NCBI RefSeq assembly: GCF_031010175.1
Contig: NZ_JAUAMB010000021.1
Coordinates: forward strand, 1-64,000
Length of the DNA stretch: 64,000 nucleotides
DNA from: Halomonas sp. SpR1
GTDB lineage: Bacteria; Pseudomonadota; Gammaproteobacteria; Pseudomonadales; Halomonadaceae
Reading direction: 5' to 3'
A program made the position numbers and the translations under genes. Shown piece by piece: positions 26,144 through 33,871 of the stretch. The notes beneath the pieces are model-generated. The model made no database searches. It had not been told where the DNA came from and was given only the letters and a program-made list of their open reading frames with translations. Position 1 is the stretch's first letter, and every line of letters begins with the position of its first letter.

Positions 26144-27111
26144 GTGCCCCAATGAATGAGCTGAATCCGATCAAAGCGCTGTTGGCCGACGTGCCCTTTA
26201 TGGTTATCGACGGTGCCCTGGCCACCGAGCTGGAAGCGCTCGGCTGTGACCTCAATAACGCCCTCTGGTCGGCGCGCTTGCTGGCCCAGGCCCCAGAGAA
26301 GATTCGTCAGGTGCATCAGGCCTACTTTGAAGCCGGGGCCGACTGTGCGATTACCGCCAGCTATCAAGCTACGGTGCCCGGTTTTATGCAGGCGGGGATG
26401 ACGGCAGAAGAGGCGTGGGAGCTGATTCAGTTATCGGTCACGCTGGCCCAGCAAGCGCGGGATGCGGTCTGGCAGCCCGGCCAGACCGACCGGCCCAAAC
26501 CACTGGTGGCCGCATCCGTCGGCCCTTATGGCGCGTATCTTGCGGATGGCAGTGAATACCGCGGCGGCTATGACCTGGATCGCGCCGGGCTGGTTGAATT
26601 TCACCGCGAGCGTTTTGAACTCTTGCTGGCGTCGGGGGCGGATCTACTGGCCGCTGAAACTTTGCCTTCATTGGAGGAAGCGTTGGCGATCACCGATTTG
26701 TTGGCTGAAAACCCAGGCGCCCAGGCCTGGATAACCTTCTCGGCGAAGGATGGCCAACATATCAGCGATGGCACGTCGATTGCGGAATGTGCGAGAGCGC
26801 TGGCCAACTGCCCAGGCGTAGCGGCGATTGGTGTGAACTGCACGGCGTTGGCCCACATCGAATCGCTGATTGAGGAAATCCGCCGCGAGTGCGATCTGCC
26901 GGTGTTGGTTTACCCCAACTCGGGGGAAGTCTACGACGCGGTGACTAAAACCTGGCACCCGGCCCAATGCGATCACACCGCTGCCGATCTTTCCGGGCTG
27001 GCGCAAGGGGTTGAGCAATGGCTGGCAGCAGGTGCGTCAGGCATTGGCGGCTGCTGCCGGACGACACCGGGGGATATTCAGGCGCTGGCTGAGTGGCGGC
27101 GGTCTCGATAA
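26140..27111 (+). CDS. mmuM: Homocysteine S-methyltransferase
   Basis: A 323-residue zinc enzyme that transfers methyl from S-methylmethionine (or SAM) to homocysteine to give methionine. Zinc ligands are visible: Cys in G-V-N-C-T near residue 235 and the paired C-C in G-I-G-G-C-C-R-T-T near 305. The N-terminal D-G-A-L-A-T-E-L-E motif at 25-33 is also typical. It overlaps mmuP by 4 nt and is thus translationally coupled. Length and order match MmuM closely. Confidence 0.92.
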   Translation: MSAPMNELNPIKALLADVPFMVIDGALATELEALGCDLNNALWSARLLAQAPEKIRQVHQAYFEAGADCAITASYQATVPGFMQAGMTAEEAWELIQLSVTLAQQARDAVWQPGQTDRPKPLVAASVGPYGAYLADGSEYRGGYDLDRAGLVEFHRERFELLLASGADLLAAETLPSLEEALAITDLLAENPGAQAWITFSAKDGQHISDGTSIAECARALANCPGVAAIGVNCTALAHIESLIEEIRRECDLPVLVYPNSGEVYDAVTKTWHPAQCDHTAADLSGLAQGVEQWLAAGASGIGGCCRTTPGDIQALAEWRRSR

Positions 27112-27123
27112 CTTATTTAGGCC

Positions 27124-27513
27124 TTAATGCTGAGTCTCTGCCCGTAACTTTTCCACCTCTTCGACGGGCAGCTCTTCAATATCCGCGATCATCTGATCAT
27201 CCATTTCGGTGCGAGCGATCAGCTTACGGGCCGCGTTGCGCTTGCTTTCCAAAGCACGCTTCTCGGCTTCTTGACGCCCTTTTTCAATACCCAGTTGCTC
27301 ACCAGCCCGACGCTCTTTTTGCACCAGGTTTTCTAAATTCTCTGCCAACATATCTTTATCCTCCACCAAACTGTTGAGCTGCTCCAGATTCACCTCTGCC
27401 CCAAGCCGTTGCAGGTGACGCTTGATCCAACGTGTAATGACCTTATCAATGCGCTATTTGTTCGGATCCGTTTTGATAATGGCCACAATACGATCAACGG
27501 CTCGCTGCAGGGT
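27124..27513 (-). pseudogene. Truncated Rpn-family nuclease gene (C-terminal part)
   Basis: 27335-27513 is nearly identical to 28014-28190 of the intact Rpn gene. It then ends abruptly at GCTGCAGGG, so the N-terminal two thirds are missing. A GAG-to-TAG change (P-N-K-stop, near 27454) breaks the frame as well. The C-terminal tail is different from the intact gene: after the shared Q-K-E-R it reads R-A-G-E-Q-L-G-I-E-K-G-R-Q and ends in E-E-V-E-K-L-R-A-E-T-Q-H. It represents an alternative tail cassette left by recombination. Confidence 0.8.
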
Positions 27514-27813
27514 CGGTTAGTTGAAGCGGATATCCTGGAAACTCGGCCTGCTTAGGATGGCACGGCCTATCAGGAGTACGTGCTGGCCCCATACGATGCG
27601 GTGGTGAGAAAAGTTAATAAAACAAGGTTTTAGGACAGTGGCCATTGCCAGTAAAGGTGGGTGATATCAGCGAGGGGCTCACGCCTTGTCACTTCATTAA
27701 CGCGGAAAGCGTAAGGAAGTCGGCAAGCTACAAGCACCCGTGGGAGGCTGTTCTAGTGCCCAATCGTTAGGCGCCCAGCTAACGATGAGACTCGCCTCGG
27801 GAGCCGTTAGCTC
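27514..27813. other. Gap between the two Rpn copies
   Basis: No assignable gene. The plus-strand frame ending E-A-V-L-V-P-N-R at TAG 27768-27770 is open for about 50 codons, has no recognisable family and lacks a start with a ribosome site. GCTAACG (27778-27784) and CGTTAGC (27805-27811) form an inverted repeat near the end of the intact gene, with a third copy CGTTAG at 27765. Confidence 0.4.
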
Positions 27814-28782
27814 TCAGTGTTTATCTTCGCGACGCAGCTTAGCGATATCATCAATCGTTACCCCTGTTGCCTCAGCAATCTGCTCATCGGTAAGCACACC
27901 AAACGCCAGCAAATGGCGAACAGTATCACGCTTGCTCTCCAAAGCGCGTAGCTCGGCTTCCTGTCGACCCTCCTGACGCCCTTGTTGGCGCTCTTTTTGC
28001 ACCAGATTTTCTAAGTTTTCTGCCAACATATCTTTATCCTCCACCAAACTGTTGAGCTGCTCCAGATTCACCTCTGCCTCAAGCCGTTGCAGGTGGCGCT
28101 TGATCCAGCGCGTTATGACCTTATCAATGCGCTCTTTGTTCGGATCCGTTTTGATAATGGCCACAATACGATCAACGGCTCGCTGCAGGGTTTCCCAGCT
28201 CTCCCCAGCGTTTTCGACGCTGAACACGCCACTGAGCGGTGTCTGAACCAAGCCTAGCTGTTGATCAGTATAGCGCCCTTCATCGACTAGGTAATAGCGC
28301 AGGTGGGGCTGATAAATCTGCAGAAAGTCGGGCGGTTCAGGGGTGATCATCTCGAAGATATCCAGCGGTGCAGTCCAGCGCTCCGAGCCGTTGTAAAGTA
28401 CCACCGGAAACACGGGCGGCAAGCCTTGGCCGGGCGTGATGATTTTCTGCTTGAGTAGTTCGCTATAAAAACAGGCGGCGTAGTGCAGCAGCCGAATAGG
28501 CATGGTGCGATCCACCGAGGATTGAAACTCCAGCAGTATGTAGAGAAACACTCGTTGTGTGACGCCTTCCCAGGTCACTTCAACCGACCACACCACATCC
28601 TCAATCTTCTCCTCAAACAGCGGCGTAATGTAGTTGCCGCTGTGGCTCTTCAGCGTGGAGAAATCCATCAGCTTAGCAATCTCACCAGGCGCAAAGCCTT
28701 CAATCAACTGCTGCACAAACTCTGGGTAGCTAAACAGTTCCTTGTAGCCGGTATCGTGGTTATTGTGGAAGGTGTCTACCAT
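27814..28782 (-). CDS. Rpn-family recombination-promoting nuclease (YhgA-like)
   Basis: A 322-residue protein of the Rpn/transposase_31 family, which in E. coli are PD-(D/E)XK-fold DNA endonucleases that increase RecA-independent recombination. The N-terminus D-T-G-Y-K-E-L-F-S-Y-P and the nuclease core W-S-V-E-V-T-W ... Y-I-L-L-E-F-Q-S-S near residues 70-90 (E-x-Q in the ExK position) are typical. A long variable helical tail rich in Gln, Arg and Glu (255-300) follows. The adjacent broken copy has a different tail, consistent with this family's tail variability. It appears monocistronic. Confidence 0.85.
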   Translation of the reverse strand: MVDTFHNNHDTGYKELFSYPEFVQQLIEGFAPGEIAKLMDFSTLKSHSGNYITPLFEEKIEDVVWSVEVTWEGVTQRVFLYILLEFQSSVDRTMPIRLLHYAACFYSELLKQKIITPGQGLPPVFPVVLYNGSERWTAPLDIFEMITPEPPDFLQIYQPHLRYYLVDEGRYTDQQLGLVQTPLSGVFSVENAGESWETLQRAVDRIVAIIKTDPNKERIDKVITRWIKRHLQRLEAEVNLEQLNSLVEDKDMLAENLENLVQKERQQGRQEGRQEAELRALESKRDTVRHLLAFGVLTDEQIAEATGVTIDDIAKLRREDKH

Positions 28783-28929
28783 GCGCGCTCCTTGTTCAAT
28801 GCGTTAGCGGGATAGCACCGCAAAAAACAGCATTTCTAAGAGAATAAATAGCGGTGTGCAGACAAGCAACTATTGGCACGAACCTTCGCCTAACCCGCTC
28901 ACCTTAACGTTGCATGCCATTGAATGGCT

Positions 28930-29820
28930 TTACTCCGTCGAACGAATAAAGGCTTCAACGGCAGGAGATAAATGGCGGTAACCCAACACGAGATCGAAGT
29001 GAGCTTCCGAACCCGGTAACGAACGATAACAGATTCGGTCTGCCTGAAAGCCACGCATGCTTTCGGGAACAACGGAGACGCCGCCTTCGACGGCGACCAG
29101 AGACAGCACCGCATGCATCCCGTATGCCTCTTGCTCCACCCTGGGTACAAAGCCTGCATTGGCACAAAGGCGGATAACCTGCAGATGAAAACCGCGTCCT
29201 TCCACCATCGGCCAGAGGATGAACGGTGCCTCAGAGAGGTCGGCGAGCGTAAGCGTTGGCCGACTACACAGAGGATGATCTTTCGGGATAGCCATGCACA
29301 AGCGGTCACTATCGAAGTGTGTTTGCTCGATATCTTCAGCCTTCGCAAGCGGTGGGATCAAAACGCCCACATCCAGTGTTTCGTCACGTAACGCATCAAT
29401 TTGTGCAGCCGTCGTGGCCTCGCGTAGCTCAAGACGAACCTCCGGATGGCTTGTCCGAAACTCACGAATGACATCGGGCAGTCGCCCATAAAGCGAACTT
29501 CCCACATAGCCCAGGCGCACTAAACCTGATCTGCCTGCCGCGACATCTTGTGTCGCGGTGACCGCTTGTTCTGCTCGTCGAAGGGTTTCGTAGGCTTCCT
29601 CAAGGAATCGCTTGCCCGCAGGGGTCAAGCCAAGAACACGGTTGCCGCGTTCTATGAGAGTGATATTGATATCGCCCTCCAGCTTGCGGATCGCACTGGT
29701 AAGCGGGGGCTGCGACATATTCAAGCGCGCAGCAGCACGGTGAAAGTGTAACTCTTCCGCCACAGCAACGAACTGCTCCATGGCGCGCAAAGTAATACGA
29801 GCTTTGGTGTCTGGTGTCAT
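28930..29820 (-). CDS. LysR-family transcriptional regulator
   Basis: A 296-residue LysR protein. The HTH is at residues 10-70 (L-H-F-H-R-A-A-A-R-L-N-M-S-Q-P-P-L-T-S-A-I), with the ligand domain from about 98 (G-L-V-R-L-G-Y-V-G-S-S). This resembles the BenM/CatM-like group by the A-E-E-L-H-F-x-R-A-A-x-x-L style. It is divergent from the SDR/SMP-30 pair at 29964-31672, its likely target. The 143-bp gap is AT-rich with T-N11-A-like sequences. Confidence 0.88.
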   Translation of the reverse strand: MTPDTKARITLRAMEQFVAVAEELHFHRAAARLNMSQPPLTSAIRKLEGDINITLIERGNRVLGLTPAGKRFLEEAYETLRRAEQAVTATQDVAAGRSGLVRLGYVGSSLYGRLPDVIREFRTSHPEVRLELREATTAAQIDALRDETLDVGVLIPPLAKAEDIEQTHFDSDRLCMAIPKDHPLCSRPTLTLADLSEAPFILWPMVEGRGFHLQVIRLCANAGFVPRVEQEAYGMHAVLSLVAVEGGVSVVPESMRGFQADRICYRSLPGSEAHFDLVLGYRHLSPAVEAFIRSTE

Positions 29821-29963
29821 GCTGCAACTCTGGATATATCGCTAGTTACTTGATACTTTAATGATATTAAAAATGTATCGCGCCTCTATATTATTAGTAT
29901 TTTATATATTGCTTTGCCCATTTCACACTTTCTGCTCGTGTTCTTAAAAAACTGGAGTGTGAA

Positions 29964-30830
29964 ATGGTGAACTTTGAAGGGCAGGTGGTACTAATTACCG
30001 GAGCAGGTCGTGGGCTGGGTTTAGCGTATGCTCGGTGTGTTGCACGCTTGGGGGCAACGGTGTTGCTTCAGGATAATGGTGCCAATTCTGCGGGGGATGG
30101 AGCTGATCCACGGGTGGCGGAGCAAGCCGCCGAGCAGCTTCGGTTGGAAGGTTTGGATGCAAGGGCCGTGTCAGCAGATATTGGAACGCGAGAAGGCTGC
30201 CATGCACTCATACGCACTGTTCTGGCCAGCAACGGACGATTGGATGCGCTGATTCACAATGCAGGGTGGGTCGCCTACGACAACATTGACGCGATAGAGG
30301 AGAGCACCTTCGATCACATGATGGCCATCGCCGCCAAGGCCCCGCTTTGGCTGGCACAGGCGGCTTGGCCTGCGATGAAAAGCGCGGGCTATGGCCGCAT
30401 CGTCATGACCACGTCTTGTCGGGCGCTCTTTCCACAGTATGTTCAGAACGGGCTGGCTTCCTACGCCGCTGCCAAGCTGGCAGTGGTGGGAATCATGAAT
30501 GTACTGGCTGCCGAAGGCCAACAGCAGGGGATTATCGTCAATGCGGTTTCCCCCGTTGCCAAGACACGCATGTGGGGAGTAGAGGGAGAGCCAGACGAAC
30601 TACGGCCCTCCGATGTTGCGCCAGGCGTGGCGTTTCTTGCCTCTTCACAATGCACAGAAGGTGGCTGGATACTGCGTGCCGCGAACGGGCAGTATCATGC
30701 CACCAGGGCGATGGAGGCCGAGGGAGTGGACTATCCGCGTGATCTGCGTGCAGCCACTGCCTCAACAGCGGATGAGATAGCGTCGAACTGGCCGCGGATC
30801 GCTGTTCCTAGTGTGGAGCCCCGTTCATGA
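29964..30830 (+). CDS. Short-chain dehydrogenase/reductase
   Basis: A 288-residue SDR. T-G-A-G-R-G-L-G is at residues 12-19, N-A-G-W near 95, and catalytic Ser (T-T-S-C-R) is followed by Y-A-A-A-K at 169-173. The segment following the first beta-strands (L-L-Q-D-N-G) has an acidic residue consistent with NAD use and resembles the eukaryotic-type peroxisomal SDR (HSD17B4) domain. It overlaps the SMP-30 lactonase gene by 4 nt. This suggests oxidation of a sugar or hydroxy acid to a lactone, which the next enzyme hydrolyses. Confidence 0.85.
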   Translation: MVNFEGQVVLITGAGRGLGLAYARCVARLGATVLLQDNGANSAGDGADPRVAEQAAEQLRLEGLDARAVSADIGTREGCHALIRTVLASNGRLDALIHNAGWVAYDNIDAIEESTFDHMMAIAAKAPLWLAQAAWPAMKSAGYGRIVMTTSCRALFPQYVQNGLASYAAAKLAVVGIMNVLAAEGQQQGIIVNAVSPVAKTRMWGVEGEPDELRPSDVAPGVAFLASSQCTEGGWILRAANGQYHATRAMEAEGVDYPRDLRAATASTADEIASNWPRIAVPSVEPRS

Positions 30831-31672
30831 ACGGGGTGGCCGTGGCCTTTGCCAGCCAAGCCGTGCTGGGAGAGTCGCCGGTATGGAGCGCTTCCACCCA
30901 TCGGCTGTTATGGGTAGATACCCTGGGCGCCTCACTCAATCTATTCGACCCCATAACAGGCAAAAATGATGCCTATGTGATGCCCAGCCCATTAGGCTTT
31001 GTCGCGGAGACTCCGGCAGGCCAGTGGATCATCGGCAGCGGTTGCCATGTTGAGAGTGTTAGTCGGTCAGGTGAGAGGCAGCGAATAGCGACCGCGCCGC
31101 ATAATAAAGCAGTGTATCGCTTCAATGATGCCAGCCTCGACCCGTTCGGCCGCCTGTGGGTGGGCCTGATGAACGAAGCGCTCACCGAGGGCTCGGGCTA
31201 CCTCTACCGGCTTGATCCTGACGGCACGTGGCACACGGTCGATTCGGGATTCACGCTCATCAATGGCATCGACTGGAGCCGTGATAGGAGCACGCTCTAC
31301 GTCACAGACTCCCGCAAAGGTGTCATCTACGCCTATGATCACGACTCCTTGTCCGGTGAGGTTAGAAATCGACGTTCTTTGATCAGCATAAGCCCAGATA
31401 AAGGTAAACCTGATGGGCTGACGGTTGATCGAGAGGGCTTCTTACTCAGTGTGCTCTTCGATGGTGCTGCTATCGCGCGGATATCTCCAGAAGGGAATAC
31501 TGCCAGTACGATAGCGCTCCCCGTTCCACGCCCAACGAGCTGTGCCTTTGATGCGACAGGCCAATACCTCTTCGTCACTTCAGCACGGCTGGGTTTGTCC
31601 AAAAGCGAGATAGCAAGCGCGCCCGCATCGGGGGCGCTGCTTCGAATTGACTATCAGCAGGTGACGGGATGA
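30827..31672 (+). CDS. SMP-30/gluconolactonase/LRE-family protein
   Basis: A 281-residue six-bladed beta-propeller lactonase. G-E-S-P-V-W near residues 14-19 supplies the metal-binding Glu. R-F-N-D-A-S-L-D near 100, N-G-I-D-W near 145 and D-S-R-K-G near 165-169 plus P-D-G-L-T-V-D near 195 are the other metal-site blocks. These enzymes hydrolyse sugar lactones in a Ca/Zn-dependent way. It is coupled to the SDR by a 4-nt overlap. The pair probably works on the same substrate; its identity is unknown and no kinase or aldolase is nearby. Confidence 0.85.
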   Translation: MNGVAVAFASQAVLGESPVWSASTHRLLWVDTLGASLNLFDPITGKNDAYVMPSPLGFVAETPAGQWIIGSGCHVESVSRSGERQRIATAPHNKAVYRFNDASLDPFGRLWVGLMNEALTEGSGYLYRLDPDGTWHTVDSGFTLINGIDWSRDRSTLYVTDSRKGVIYAYDHDSLSGEVRNRRSLISISPDKGKPDGLTVDREGFLLSVLFDGAAIARISPEGNTASTIALPVPRPTSCAFDATGQYLFVTSARLGLSKSEIASAPASGALLRIDYQQVTG

Positions 31673-31806
31673 ATTGTCGACTAACCTTCATTCAATAATG
31701 TGAAGGTCGCAGGTACGCGTTGCCCTAGAGAGCATTGCGCATCGTCTGCCTCTCATTTAGCGGTCATGAGCACTGTTCAAAGGTGCGCATCATCATGGGG
31801 AACACA

Positions 31807-32856
31807 ATGACAAAACAAAAACTGATCCTGCTATTTGATGGAACGTGGAACGACCCTGAAGACCAAACCAATGTTTATCGTATTACCCGACTGATCCATG
31901 ATGACGATGGCGGTATCAGGCAACGGTTCTATTACAACCCCGGAGTAGGGACATCCAAGTTTCAGCGCTTTACCGGCGGAGCCTTCGGTTATGGGCTGAG
32001 CAAAAACCTTCGGGAAGGCTATGACTGGCTGGCCAGGCGTTACAGTGAAGGCGATGAGATCTGGATATTCGGGTTCAGCCGCGGTGCCTACACCGCCAGA
32101 AGTCTGGTGGGGCTGATTCGTAAATGCGGGCTAGTGCATGTCGTCACGCCAGGGTTGCTCGATAAGGCCGAAAGTATTTATCGAAACCGCGATTTGCACC
32201 CCGATTCTGAGGTGTGCACAGGGTTCAAGGAGAGCTTCAGCCGCCAGCCCAGGATTCATTTCATTGGTGTGTGGGATACCGTTGGCGCGCTGGGCGTGCC
32301 CGGAACCAACCTGTTCAAAAGCAAATACGACTGGCACGATACCGAGCTTTCCAGCATTGTCGACCATGCCTATCAAGCGGTGGCGCTGGACGAACACCGG
32401 TCGACCTACAACGTATCGCTCTGGACGAGCAAGGATGGCAAGCAGAAGACGGGCAACCGCAACGTCGAGCAGCGTTGGTTCATCGGTGCCCACGCCAATG
32501 TAGGCGGCGGCTATGGCACTGACGACACACTGGCCGATCTATCGCTGAGCTGGATGTTAGCCAAGGCGCAAAAAGCAGGCCTAAAAGTGGCACCCTTTGA
32601 TGTTGTTGAGGATGCCTGGAAGACAGCACCAAAAGACTCGTTTACCGATTTTCTGAAGGGGTTTTACGCCAGATACAAACGCCTTGGAAATACCACTGAC
32701 GGCCGATTTTACCGACAATATTCAGAAGGAATGCCAGGGCAGCGTGCGGTGAATATTTCAGTCGATGCGAGTGTATGGAAGCGCTGGGCCGATACAACGT
32801 GTGAGTACCGGCCACGTACCTTGACTGATGTCCCCCTTTCCCCACCGGATAAGTAG
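31807..32856 (+). CDS. DUF2235 alpha/beta-hydrolase (Tle1-like)
   Basis: About 349 residues from the ATG at 31807 (GGGGA upstream); further in-frame starts at 31795 (ATG) and 31735 (TTG) are less convincing. The DUF2235 core begins L-I-L-L-F-D-G-T-W-N near residues 5-14. The nucleophile elbow G-F-S-R-G-A-Y-T is near 80, with Ser as catalytic residue. A later A-L-D-E-H-R and I-G-A-H-A-N-V-G-G-G-Y supply the Asp/His region. Some DUF2235 proteins are type VI secretion phospholipase effectors (Tle1). No VgrG, PAAR or immunity gene is nearby here, so a housekeeping or orphan role is as likely. Confidence 0.8.
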   Translation: MTKQKLILLFDGTWNDPEDQTNVYRITRLIHDDDGGIRQRFYYNPGVGTSKFQRFTGGAFGYGLSKNLREGYDWLARRYSEGDEIWIFGFSRGAYTARSLVGLIRKCGLVHVVTPGLLDKAESIYRNRDLHPDSEVCTGFKESFSRQPRIHFIGVWDTVGALGVPGTNLFKSKYDWHDTELSSIVDHAYQAVALDEHRSTYNVSLWTSKDGKQKTGNRNVEQRWFIGAHANVGGGYGTDDTLADLSLSWMLAKAQKAGLKVAPFDVVEDAWKTAPKDSFTDFLKGFYARYKRLGNTTDGRFYRQYSEGMPGQRAVNISVDASVWKRWADTTCEYRPRTLTDVPLSPPDK

Positions 32857-32870
32857 GCGGGCGGGCACTT

Positions 32871-33239
32871 TTGATTGGCATGGGCAGCCTTCAGGTTAGC
32901 ACCCACCCCAGTCACTCCTCTTACGCCGCCGCCCAACAAGCGGACGTTTACCTAGCCAGCGCGCTGATCTCCCCAAGCGGTTACGCCAAAGATGCTGAGC
33001 TATTCGCCGCCATTGCCCAACGTCACCAACTGCCGGTACTGCTCGCTAACCACGTTTCCAGCACGGGCGGCTGGCAAACCTGCGGCAACAGCGGTAGCTG
33101 GAACGCAGCGGGGGAGCTAACCGTGAAAGCTAATAGCACGCAGTCTAGTCTAGTGCTGTGTCACGTTAACCAAGGTGCCATAAGCAGTAGCATGGAAGTG
33201 ATGACTGACCTAGATCACGAAGTGGCCACTATCGACTAA
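32871..33239 (+). pseudogene. C-terminal fragment of a carbon-nitrogen hydrolase (nitrilase family)
   Basis: The frame Y-A-A-A-Q-Q-A-D-V-Y-L-A-S-A-L-I-S ... L-L-A-N-H-V ... G-G-W matches the last third of nitrilase-superfamily amidohydrolases. The Glu, Lys and Cys catalytic residues of the N-terminal part are absent, and an in-frame TAA lies just upstream (32850-32852). The frame opens at TTG without a ribosome site. It is best read as a 5'-deleted remnant. Confidence 0.7.
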
Positions 33240-33322
33240 AAACTAAGTATTCAAAGTAGGCTTAATCTAAATGAAGTGCTAGTCTCGAAGTATTAGAGCG
33301 AAAACGCCGCAGGGAATTGACG

Positions 33323-33643
33323 ATGCAGAATACCCGCATAACGCTTCATCCAAGCAAGCAGCGCATACAGGTGCAGGTTGATGGCATTCTGTTAGCCGAC
33401 TCCACCAATACGCTTGAACTCCGCGAACACGGCTACCCGCCACGCCACTACTTCCCACGCGAAGACGTGCGGGTGGACTTACGAACCGTTTCAGAAACCA
33501 CCACTTATTGCCCATTTAAAGGGCATACAGTGTATTTTTCGATGGATGAAGGTCGAGATATGGCTTGTAGTTATGAGGAGCCGATTGAGGGTATGGAGCC
33601 TCTAGCGGGTAGGGTGGCTTTTTATGAAGAAGTGCGCGAATGA
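33323..33643 (+). CDS. DUF427 domain protein
   Basis: About 106 residues from the ATG at 33323, which is preceded by AGGGA; the in-frame TTG at 33317 is less likely. The compact beta-rich DUF427 fold is indicated by V-D-G-I-L-L-A-D-S near residues 20-28, P-P-R-H-Y-F-P near 38-44, and T-Y-C-P-F-K-G near 60-66 (the conserved Cys). The W-x-Y-P-type C-terminus is partly replaced (Y-E-E-P). Function unknown; it is a widespread small cytosolic protein. It is the last native-looking gene before the AT-rich island. Confidence 0.82.
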   Translation: MQNTRITLHPSKQRIQVQVDGILLADSTNTLELREHGYPPRHYFPREDVRVDLRTVSETTTYCPFKGHTVYFSMDEGRDMACSYEEPIEGMEPLAGRVAFYEEVRE

Positions 33644-33871
33644 CTCTTCTCTGCCCACAGCGAACATGCTGGCAAAGGCAGCGTGTGCGCTCACTCGTAT
33701 TATGCCGCACACACGATGATCTGTGCTATACAGCCTATTTTCAATTCATTTCCATTAATGGGATGACGGCATGCGCGGTCAAGTAAGAAAAGGCGCGTGC
33801 TACCTAATATCTGTTAGCTTATCGAGCTGTGTTTCGAGATAAACAAAAAAAATAGTTAAAAGGATGTTGTA

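Noticed and set aside
27765..27811. CGTTAG/GCTAAC repeats as an integron attachment site
   Set aside because: Too short and lacking the inner box spacing; a local hairpin explains it equally well.
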